Shown in pieces: positions 30,397 through 36,583 of a stretch of DNA of 36,583 bases (positions are counted from its first letter, which is position 1; every line of letters begins with the position of its first letter). The position numbers and the translations under genes are program-made. The stretch is from contig JAHJDE010000185.1 in NCBI GenBank assembly GCA_018812525.1, positions 1 to 36,583 of the forward strand, in the 5' to 3' direction. The notes under the pieces are model-generated. The model saw only the letters and a program-made list of their open reading frames with translations. It was not told where the DNA came from and did no database searches. The stretch is from Gammaproteobacteria bacterium (lineage in GTDB: Bacteria > Pseudomonadota > Gammaproteobacteria > Chromatiales > Chromatiaceae).

Positions 30397-31263
30397 ATGC
30401 ACGAACCTCTGGTCTATCTCAACGGGGACTTCCTCCCCCTCAGCCAGGCACGGATCTCGGTCCTCGATCGTGGATTTCTGTTCGGTGACGGTGTCTACGA
30501 GGTGATTCCCGTCTATGGCGGCCACCCCTTCCGCCTCCGGCAGCACCTGGACCGGCTTGGCGACAGCCTGCGGGGGATTCGCCTGGAACCCCCATTCGGC
30601 CACGACGAATGGGAGCGGATAGCGGCAGGGTTACTGGATGGCAGGGAGGCTGATCAATCCCTATATCTGCAAATTACACGGGGAGCCGCCGGCAATAGGG
30701 ACCATGCCTTTCCGGTGGCTGTAACGCCGACCGTCTTCGCCATGGCCTCCCCCATCCCCTCACCCAATACCGAGAAGCTGCAAAAGGGGATTGCCGTTGT
30801 CACCCTCGACGATGTGCGCTGGCAGCTCTGCCATATCAAGAGCATCACCCTTTTGGCCAATGTGCTCCTGCGGCAACAGGCAACCGATGAAGGGTGCGAC
30901 GAGGCCATCCTGATCCGCGATGGCCAGGCCACCGAGGGCACTGTCAGTAATCTCTTCATCGTCAAGGACGGCCTGATCCTTACCCCACCGAAGAGCCACC
31001 ATCTGTTGCCGGGCATTACCCGCGATCTGGTACTGGAACTGGCCGCTAGCGCAAACCTCCCCTGTGCGGAGGCGCTCATTGGCCTGCCCGATCTGGAGAG
31101 CGCCGACGAGATCTGGCTGACCAGCTCGACCCGTGAGGTCATGGCCGTCACGACCCTGAACGGCCGCGCAGTTAGCGACGGTACCCCCGGCCCCCTATGG
31201 CGCCGCATGATCCAGCTCTACCAGGCCTGCAAGGAGCGCCTCCGCACGGGGGCCGACTATTGA
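30397..31263 (+). CDS. dat: D-amino-acid aminotransferase (fold IV PLP enzyme)
   Basis: 288 aa, branched-chain/D-amino-acid aminotransferase fold type IV. ISVLDRGFLFGDGVYEVIPVYGG is the family start, K148 in CHIKSITLLANVLLRQQA is the PLP lysine, and EGTVSNLFIV plus ITRDLVLELA bind the PLP phosphate region. Interconverts D-Ala and D-Glu through pyruvate and 2-oxoglutarate. It lies 4 bp after dacA, in a position where Pseudomonas and E. coli have no such gene; coupling to D-Ala released by DacA is an inference. A 4-amino-4-deoxychorismate lyase or branched-chain enzyme cannot be excluded without comparison. Confidence 0.85.
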   Translation: MHEPLVYLNGDFLPLSQARISVLDRGFLFGDGVYEVIPVYGGHPFRLRQHLDRLGDSLRGIRLEPPFGHDEWERIAAGLLDGREADQSLYLQITRGAAGNRDHAFPVAVTPTVFAMASPIPSPNTEKLQKGIAVVTLDDVRWQLCHIKSITLLANVLLRQQATDEGCDEAILIRDGQATEGTVSNLFIVKDGLILTPPKSHHLLPGITRDLVLELAASANLPCAEALIGLPDLESADEIWLTSSTREVMAVTTLNGRAVSDGTPGPLWRRMIQLYQACKERLRTGADY

Positions 31264-31276
31264 GCAGACCACCCCC

Positions 31277-31346
31277 AAAAACTTCGCTTCGCTTCGTTTT
31301 TGTCCCCTCAAGGGGCAAGAAACACTTGGGGCGTCCCTGCGTGTTT
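31277..31346. repeat. Three hairpins in the dat-ybeD gap
   Basis: AAAAAC/GTTTTT (31277-31282/31296-31301, with TTCGC repeats in the loop), CCCCT/AGGGG (31304-31308/31311-31315) and AAACAC/GTGTTT (31320-31325/31341-31346) follow one another just before the third palindrome copy. They may terminate dat transcripts, the first having a T-run on its 3' side. Confidence 0.7.
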
Positions 31347-31347
31347 C

Positions 31348-31393
31348 GTAACTATTCAGATCGCCCAAAAAGCCGGTCGACCTGAATAGTTAC
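31348..31393. repeat. 46-bp palindromic repeat, copy 3
   Basis: GTAACTATTCAGATCGCCC to GTCGACCTGAATAGTTAC. Reverse-complemented it equals copy 1 (12281-12326) except for one base, and it shares its frame with copy 2. It ends 15 bp before the ybeD start. Confidence 0.95.
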
Positions 31394-31408
31394 CCTGTTT
31401 CTTGAGAG

Positions 31409-31696
31409 ATGAACATGCGGACCGGGCAAGAACAGCAGGAGATGGAGATACTGAGTTTCCCCTGCGAGATCATGGTCAAGGCCATGGGGCTAGCCGAGGA
31501 GGGGTTCGAGCTGCTGGTGGTGCAATTGGTGCGAGTCCATGCGCCGAACCTGGGCGAGAACGCCGTGACCAGCCGTCCCAGCAGCGGCGGCAAATACCTC
31601 TCCGTCTCGGTGCGGGTGCAGGCCGAGAGCCGCGTCCAGATGGACGCCATCTACCGGGACCTGAGCGCTCATCACAGGGTCCTGATGGCCCTGTGA
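31409..31696 (+). CDS. ybeD: YbeD/DUF493 family protein
   Basis: 95 aa, ferredoxin-like ACT-type fold family conserved upstream of lipB in gammaproteobacteria. LSFPCEIMVKAMG, the SSGGKYLSVSVRVQAESRVQMDAIYRDLSAH block and the terminal VLMAL fit. Role not known; proposed to regulate lipoate or other pathways. Start ATG 31409 or 31415. The TGA stop overlaps the lipB GTG (GTGA). Confidence 0.9.
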   Translation: MNMRTGQEQQEMEILSFPCEIMVKAMGLAEEGFELLVVQLVRVHAPNLGENAVTSRPSSGGKYLSVSVRVQAESRVQMDAIYRDLSAHHRVLMAL

Positions 31697-32340
31697 TCCG
31701 CCCCCTGCTGATTCGCCGCCTGGGACTGCAACCCTACCGGCCGGTGTGGGATGCCATGCGACACTTCACCGAAACCCGCGGCGAAGGGACCCCCAGCGAA
31801 CTCTGGCTGCTCCAGCATCCGCCCATATTCACCCTGGGCCTGGCGGGCAGAGAGGAACACCTCCTCTCCCCCGGCGACATCTCCCTGTTGCATATCGACC
31901 GGGGCGGCCAAGTCACCTACCATGGCCCCGGCCAACTGGTGGCCTATATGCTGTTCGACCTGAAGGAGGCAGGTCTCGGGGTGCGTGTGCTGGTGCAGCA
32001 GATGGAGGAGTCCGTCATCGACCTGCTGGCCGACCATGGCATAGAAGCCAAGTCACGCCGCGAGGCCCCCGGTGTCTACGCGGGTGGGGCCAAGATTGCC
32101 GCCCTGGGATTGCGGGTCCGCAGAGGCTGCTGCTACCACGGTCTGAGCCTCAATGTGGATCTGGACCTGGAGCCCTTCTCCCGCATCAACCCCTGCGGCT
32201 ACCCGGGGCTGTCCGTCACCAGCATGCGACAACTCGGCTGCCCAGCACCCCTGAACAGAATCCAGGAAGAACTGTCGGCCCATCTCTGCGCCCGGCTGGG
32301 CTACACTGCCCAAGACGCTGAAGACAGCCTGCCCCTTTAA
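31693..32340 (+). CDS. lipB: Octanoyltransferase
   Basis: 215 aa. It transfers octanoyl groups from acyl carrier protein to the lipoyl-domain lysine of 2-oxoacid dehydrogenases and GcvH. RGGQVTYHGPGQLVAYML is the family signature; K134 (YAGGAKIAALGLR) and the acyl-thioester Cys C168 (NPCGYPGLSVTSM) are both in place. The GTG start 31693 overlaps the ybeD stop; the open frame reaches upstream to 31402, but that part is non-coding for LipB. Length equals E. coli LipB (213 aa). Confidence 0.96.
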   Translation: MIRPLLIRRLGLQPYRPVWDAMRHFTETRGEGTPSELWLLQHPPIFTLGLAGREEHLLSPGDISLLHIDRGGQVTYHGPGQLVAYMLFDLKEAGLGVRVLVQQMEESVIDLLADHGIEAKSRREAPGVYAGGAKIAALGLRVRRGCCYHGLSLNVDLDLEPFSRINPCGYPGLSVTSMRQLGCPAPLNRIQEELSAHLCARLGYTAQDAEDSLPL

Positions 32341-32346
32341 GGACCC

Positions 32347-33342
32347 ATGCCCATGTCTCCATCCCCGCCCGGCAATTACGATGCCCCATCCCGCTCCGCC
32401 CCCGAATCCCATCAGCGCGGGGCGGACAAGCTGGCACGCATCCCGGTAAAGGTCGCGCCGACGCGGGAGATGCCGCGCAAGCCCAAGTGGATAAGGGCCA
32501 AGGCCCCTTCGGGGGAGGGGGTGCGGCACATCAAGAGAATACTGCGCGAGCATGGCCTCAGTTCCGTCTGCGAGGAGGCCCAGTGTCCCAATCTGGGTGA
32601 ATGCTTCAGCCATGGCACCGCCACTTTCATGATCATGGGCGACATCTGCACCCGCCGTTGTCCCTTCTGCGACGTAGCCCATGGAAAACCGAATCCCCTC
32701 GATCCCGATGAACCCCGGCTGCTGGCTGAGGCCGTCGCCGCGATGGGGCTGCGCTATGCGGTCATCACCTCGGTCGATCGGGACGACCTCCGCGATGGCG
32801 GGGCAGGCCACTACGCGGCCAGTATCCGCGCCATTCGCACGAACCGCCCCGCCACCCGTATCGAGATCCTGACCCCCGACTTTCGCGGGCGCCTGGAGCA
32901 GGCACTCGATTGCTTCGATGACGCCATGCCCCATGTCTTCAACCACAACCTGGAGACCGTGCCCCGTCTCTACCGGAAGTGCCGTCCCGGCGCCGATTAT
33001 GCCGGCTCCCTCAAGCTGCTGAGACTCTTCAAGGAACGTCACCCCCAGGCAGTCACCAAGTCCGGCCTGATGCTCGGCCTTGGAGAGACTGCCGCTGAGA
33101 TCGAGGACGTACTCCGGGATCTACGTACCCAGGGCTGCAACATGCTGACCCTGGGCCAGTACCTGCAACCCTCCAGGGACCACCTGCCCCTGGAGCGTTT
33201 CCTTAGCCCCGCGGAGTTCGACGAGCTGGGCGAACTGGCCAGATCGCTCGGATTCACCGGCGTCGCCAGCGGCCCCATGGTGCGATCCTCCTATCACGCC
33301 GATCTCCAGGCGAGGGGTGCGTTATCGAAGGACGTGCCATGA
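32347..33342 (+). CDS. lipA: Lipoyl synthase
   Basis: 331 aa, radical SAM enzyme that inserts two sulfurs into octanoyl chains. The auxiliary cluster uses C75, C80 and C86 ([12 protein letters not shown]); the radical SAM cluster uses C101, C105 and C108 (CTRRCPFC); the RSSYHAD serine motif near residue 315 completes the auxiliary site. Lies 6 bp after lipB. The first 40 residues are Pro/Ser-rich and non-conserved; ATG 32353 is an alternative start. Confidence 0.98.
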   Translation: MPMSPSPPGNYDAPSRSAPESHQRGADKLARIPVKVAPTREMPRKPKWIRAKAPSGEGVRHIKRILREHGLSSVCEEAQCPNLGECFSHGTATFMIMGDICTRRCPFCDVAHGKPNPLDPDEPRLLAEAVAAMGLRYAVITSVDRDDLRDGGAGHYAASIRAIRTNRPATRIEILTPDFRGRLEQALDCFDDAMPHVFNHNLETVPRLYRKCRPGADYAGSLKLLRLFKERHPQAVTKSGLMLGLGETAAEIEDVLRDLRTQGCNMLTLGQYLQPSRDHLPLERFLSPAEFDELGELARSLGFTGVASGPMVRSSYHADLQARGALSKDVP

Positions 33343-34133
33343 CCGGCTTCCTCTACGCCCTTGCCAAGTCGCTGTTGTTACCGCCCGGTCTCTTCGTCCT
33401 TCTGCTGCTCCTGGCCTTTCTCTTGCGGCGCCTCTCCTTCGTCATCCTGACCCTGGTCACCCTCTACCTCTTCAGCACCCCCTATGTGAGCAGCCATCTC
33501 ATTGGCCTGCTGGAGACCTACCCCGCCCTGACAGAGGTGCAAATCTCCAGCGCCAAGGCGGAGGCCATCGTCGTCCTGGGCGGCGGGCGCCACCCCTCGG
33601 CACCGGAATATGGCGGCGACACGGTCAGCGAGGCCAGCTTGACCCGCGCCCGCTATGCTGCACATCTGCACCGCAAGACCGGCCTAAGGCTCATTGCCAC
33701 CAGCGGCAGCGTCTTTGAAGAGGAGAAGATCCCGGAGGCGGCATTGATCAAGCAGGTTCTGGAAAATGAATTCAGGACAGGCCCGGTCCTGACCGAGGAC
33801 AAGAGCCGTAACACCCGGGAGAACGCCCAATTCACCGCCCAGTTGCTGCAACGGGAGGGAATCCGCAGGATCTTCCTGGTGACCCATGCCAACCACATGC
33901 AACGCGCTGCCATGGAATTCAAACGCGCCGGGGTCGATGTCATCCCCGCACCGACCCATTTTTCCGCCGGCATGGAGATACAACCCCGTTATCTGCAATG
34001 GTTCCCTGGCTCGGGCGCCCTCACCAGGTCCCGCTCCTTCCTGCATGAATTCATGGGGCAGGCCTGGTACAGCCTGAAGACCCGTTGGCATGGCTTCCAG
34101 GGGAGCCCAGGGGCGCAACCCACACCCCATTGA
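33339..34133 (+). CDS. DUF218 (YdcF/ElyC-like) membrane protein
   Basis: 264 aa. Two N-terminal membrane helices ([18 protein letters not shown] and [12 protein letters not shown]) are followed by a DUF218 domain with [47 protein letters not shown] and [20 protein letters not shown]. ElyC is needed for cell-envelope integrity and enterobacterial common antigen/undecaprenyl balance in E. coli; SanA and YdcF are relatives. ATG 33339 overlaps lipA (ATGA). The precise role here is unknown but an envelope function fits the neighbourhood. Confidence 0.88.
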   Translation: MTGFLYALAKSLLLPPGLFVLLLLLAFLLRRLSFVILTLVTLYLFSTPYVSSHLIGLLETYPALTEVQISSAKAEAIVVLGGGRHPSAPEYGGDTVSEASLTRARYAAHLHRKTGLRLIATSGSVFEEEKIPEAALIKQVLENEFRTGPVLTEDKSRNTRENAQFTAQLLQREGIRRIFLVTHANHMQRAAMEFKRAGVDVIPAPTHFSAGMEIQPRYLQWFPGSGALTRSRSFLHEFMGQAWYSLKTRWHGFQGSPGAQPTPH

Positions 34134-34279
34134 ACAAACGGAATCGGCTCCTAAAACCCGGTCTTTTCCATGGCAATCCCGGATTACATCAATTCTCCAA
34201 GCCCGTTTAATCGGTAGGATTCGCCCTAAGCTCATGCGTAACTTCGCGCGCTTGGATGTGATTTTTGGCGGACCCGAAC

Positions 34280-35062
34280 ATGATGAACAACCCACCCCTC
34301 CGGCTGAGCCCGAAAATATCCCGTGCCGGCTGCGCATTGGCTCCCTCCAGAGAGAACGAGAGCGAGGTCGAATGCAATCTCTGCGACCTGGACCCTATCT
34401 GCGAGCTCCTCGACTACGGCGCCGAGACCGCCGTACTGGCCAAGGGGACCCTCTTTCGCCGGCAGCGGGTGGCAAAGGGCGAGACCCTGTTCCGCGACGG
34501 CGATCCCTTCCACTCCCTCTTTGCGGTAAAGTCAGGCTCCTTCATGTCTGTCCTCAAAAGAGGGAAGGACACCGACCAGGTGGTTGGCTTCCATTTCGCT
34601 GGCGACCTGATCGGGGCCGACGGCATGGCCCAGGATTGTTACCAAGGCACGGCCCGCGCACTTGAACCGAGCAGCGTTTGCGTCCTGCGCATGGCGCGGC
34701 TGGATCAGCCCGGACGATCCCTCGAAACCTTCCAGCGCGGCATCATCCGGATACTGGGACAGGAGATCGCCTTCCGTCACAACCTGCACAGCGCCCTGAT
34801 TCGCCAGAACGGCGAGCAACGCCTCGCCGCCTTCTTCCTCAGTCTCGCCTCCCGACACCGGGCACGCGGCATGCCGGATAGCGAATTCAAGCTGCACATG
34901 ACGCGCACGGACATTGCCAGCTACCTTGGCCTGTCGCGCGAGACAGTGACGCGGGGCCTTTCCAGTTTCCAGAAAGAAGGGCTGATCAGGGTCAGTGGCA
35001 GGTTGTTCCGGCTGGAAAAGGTCGAACGGTTGGAAGAGTTGGCGGGGAATCACCCCTCCTGA
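34280..35062 (+). CDS. fnr: FNR-type 4Fe-4S transcription regulator
   Basis: 260 aa, Crp/Fnr family. Four cysteines match the FNR oxygen-sensing cluster: C32, C35 and C41 (CNLCDLDPIC) plus C134 (SSVCVL), with the 93-residue spacing of E. coli FNR (C29 to C122). Cyclic-nucleotide-like domain about 55-135, a dimer helix, then the HTH (MTRTDIASYLGLSRETVTRGLSSFQKEGLI, 207-236). The recognition helix has E221, T224 and R225, where FNR has E, S and R. The protein probably turns on anaerobic genes; extra C18 and C120 are of unknown use. TTG 34265 is an upstream alternative start. Overlaps the convergent menE-like gene by 13 bp. Confidence 0.88.
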   Translation: MMNNPPLRLSPKISRAGCALAPSRENESEVECNLCDLDPICELLDYGAETAVLAKGTLFRRQRVAKGETLFRDGDPFHSLFAVKSGSFMSVLKRGKDTDQVVGFHFAGDLIGADGMAQDCYQGTARALEPSSVCVLRMARLDQPGRSLETFQRGIIRILGQEIAFRHNLHSALIRQNGEQRLAAFFLSLASRHRARGMPDSEFKLHMTRTDIASYLGLSRETVTRGLSSFQKEGLIRVSGRLFRLEKVERLEELAGNHPS

Positions 35063-36438
35063 GCCAGCGCCATGACATGCCGCATCAGGCCCTGCCGGTC
35101 GATCTTGCCACTGGAGAGCCAGGGCAGGCGATCCAACCGGACGAATTGCCTTGGCCGCATCGCCCCCTGAAGATTTTCCCGGCACCAGGCATCGACCGCT
35201 GAGGGAGGAAGCGACCCTTCGTAGCAGGCACAGAGCCTCTGTCCCCACAGGGGGTCCGCGAGGCCGATCAGGGCGGCGTTCAGGATGCCGGGGCAACCGA
35301 GCAATTGGCGCTCAACCTCCCCCGGCGCCACCTTCTTCCCCCCGCTGATCAATATTCCGTCAGCACGGCCCGTCACCACCAACCTTCCCTGCCCATCCTT
35401 GCGGCCGAGGTCGCCGGTCTGGAACCAGCCCTCCCCATCCAGCCCCTCGCCCGGTCGGCCTTCGGGGTGGACGTAGCCCGACATCAGGCCATTGCCCCGT
35501 AGCCGTATGCGGCCGATATCCTGGGTACAGCGCCCGGCATCCTCGACCACTCGGCACTCGACTCCCTCGACAAAATCCAAGGGAGGTGACAAACAACTCG
35601 CCTCAACCCGGCTCGCCGCCACCAGCGCGGCCGTTTCGCTCATTCCGTAGCTGACCCAGAGCGGCCAGCCCGCCTCCAGGGCTCGGGCGGCCAGCCCCTC
35701 ATTCAGGGCATCGCCTCCGATCAGGATTACCCGGAGCCGTGCCGGTGGAGGGCCGACAGCGACATCGAGCAGGCGTGACAGCATGGCCGGTACCAGGGAA
35801 AGGTGGGTGACGGGGAAGGCATGGAGATCACGCCACAGCCGCATGGCATCGAAACCCTCATACAGAATGAGCGAAGCCCCGGCAAGGGCGGCACGGCAAG
35901 GGATCGCCAGGCCCCCGATATGGCAGAGGGGGAGGCAATCCAGCCAACAGTCCCCTTTCCGGAATCCCAGCAGGGCATTGGCCGCCAAAGCGCTTGACCG
36001 CATTGCCTCGGCACTGAGCATGACCCCCTTCGGCTCACCTGCGGAACCGCTGGTGGCAACGATCAAGGCCGCATTCAAATGCCTTGCTTGCACCCCCGGT
36101 GGAGGTTCCAGCGCGCGGAGGCTCAACAGGGCCGGGTCGAATCCCCGATCTGGAACTGGCCCTCGGTAGGAGATGAGAAAATCGACCCCGGCCTGTTGCA
36201 ACAGGCCGATTCGACGCGACTGCGGCATGGCGGGATCGAGTGGGAACAGGGTGACGCCCTGCCGGAAACAGGCTGGCAACAGAAGCGCCGTCAGCGTCGA
36301 GGAAGGGGTGTCGACAGCCAGAACCGCCCCCCGGCCGATCCCCCTACGCTCCAGATAGGATGCCAGCCTATCCGTCAACCCCTGTAGATCCACCCCCTCG
36401 GCGGTCAAGATGGCCGATATACGGGAGGCGAAAGGCAT
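35050..36438 (-). CDS. menE: MenE-like o-succinylbenzoate-CoA ligase
   Basis: 462 aa, AMP-binding (ANL) acyl-CoA ligase. IVATSGSAGEPKGVM at 127-140 is the phosphate-binding motif; WVSYGMSETAALVA is the A5-type motif; GWFQTGDLGRKDGQGRLVVTGRADGILISGGKKVAPGEVE covers motifs A7-A8; LSSGKIDRQ has the A10 lysine. The short length and GDCWLDCLPLCHIGGLAIP resemble MenE, which activates o-succinylbenzoate in menaquinone synthesis. No other men gene is in the window, so a different acyl substrate remains possible. It starts at ATG 36438 and its upstream region holds the inverted repeat at 36489. Confidence 0.75.
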   Translation of the reverse strand: MPFASRISAILTAEGVDLQGLTDRLASYLERRGIGRGAVLAVDTPSSTLTALLLPACFRQGVTLFPLDPAMPQSRRIGLLQQAGVDFLISYRGPVPDRGFDPALLSLRALEPPPGVQARHLNAALIVATSGSAGEPKGVMLSAEAMRSSALAANALLGFRKGDCWLDCLPLCHIGGLAIPCRAALAGASLILYEGFDAMRLWRDLHAFPVTHLSLVPAMLSRLLDVAVGPPPARLRVILIGGDALNEGLAARALEAGWPLWVSYGMSETAALVAASRVEASCLSPPLDFVEGVECRVVEDAGRCTQDIGRIRLRGNGLMSGYVHPEGRPGEGLDGEGWFQTGDLGRKDGQGRLVVTGRADGILISGGKKVAPGEVERQLLGCPGILNAALIGLADPLWGQRLCACYEGSLPPSAVDAWCRENLQGAMRPRQFVRLDRLPWLSSGKIDRQGLMRHVMALAQEG

Positions 36439-36488
36439 CTTATAAGGCGTCGAGCAAAAATAACTTGAACAATATTGCGCTCGGATTT

Positions 36489-36581
36489 AGGTCAGATTTG
36501 GTCGAACCGATTGAGCAAAACCGCAGGCGTAGCAGCGCTACGTCGAGGATTTTGCGATTGAGGTTCGGCCAAATATGGCCT
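36489..36581. repeat. 93-bp imperfect inverted repeat at window end
   Basis: About 45-base arms (36489-36533 and 36537-36581) pair at roughly 30 positions: AGGTCAGATTTGG opposite CCAAATATGGCCT, then CGAACC/GGTTCG, CAAAA/TTTTG and CGTAGC/GCTACG. Between the CGAACC and CAAAA blocks, both arms have GATTGAG in the same orientation (36509-36515 and 36556-36562), forming a symmetric internal loop. It lies upstream of the menE-like gene. Confidence 0.85.
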
Positions 36582-36583
36582 GA

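Noticed and set aside
31402-31692. Extended LipB reading frame upstream of 31693
   Set aside because: This stretch is occupied by ybeD in another frame, and LipB similarity begins at the GTG overlapping the ybeD stop.

Overview
This window is an ordinary chromosomal stretch of a GC-rich gammaproteobacterium, with no phage, plasmid or CRISPR signs. Support comes from protein signatures and gene order: a 418-aa gamma-type Rho next to trxA, divergent gatCAB/mreBCD as in Pseudomonas, and the mrdA-rodA-mltB-rlpA-dacA-ybeD-lipB-lipA series. An FNR-type Fe-S regulator, a MenE-like ligase and a periplasmic haem protein suggest a facultatively or strictly anaerobic lifestyle. A sulfur-oxidising or purple sulfur lineage (Chromatiales-like) would fit, but that is inference.

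Layout. 1-3.4 kb: tail of an unrecognised gene, then murU, rho, trxA and a thioredoxin-fold gene on the minus strand. 3.4-8 kb: the methyl cycle (metK, a SAH riboswitch, ahcY, metF) followed by rsmE. 8-12.1 kb: a degenerate GGDEF protein, a DUF3108 protein, a WbuC cupin and the Fe-S carrier Mrp/ApbC. 12.3-17.5 kb: two small heat-shock proteins behind a sigma-32-like promoter, metG, an unknown Cys-rich protein with a MoeB/ThiF-type activator, and a DUF3365 haem protein. 17.5-21.8 kb: a methyltransferase and gatCAB. 21.8-33.3 kb: one long same-strand run for cell-wall elongation and lipoate synthesis (mreBCD, mrdA, rodA, mltB, rlpA, dacA, a D-amino-acid aminotransferase, ybeD, lipB, lipA). 33.3-36.4 kb: a YdcF/ElyC-like DUF218 protein, an FNR-like regulator and a convergent menE-like gene.

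The genes are mostly standard. The unusual part is the spaces between them. Nearly every larger intergenic gap carries palindromic DNA: a perfect 39-bp-arm palindrome that supplies the last codons of murU; three copies of a 46-bp palindrome ahead of hsp20, the haem-protein gene and ybeD; a run of five to six consecutive, mostly perfect hairpins after rsmE; a 245-bp element with length-matched 74-nt arms that fills the gap before gatB; and a 93-bp inverted repeat near the window end in which one heptamer reads the same way in both arms. The elements after rsmE and before gatB share a 21-nt terminal sequence (19 of 21 identical), so they may be related. These are the best candidates for undescribed repeat or RNA families.

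Other points of note: mreC appears to start at an ATT codon; the SAH riboswitch separates metK from ahcY; and the GGDEF protein has lost its catalytic signature.
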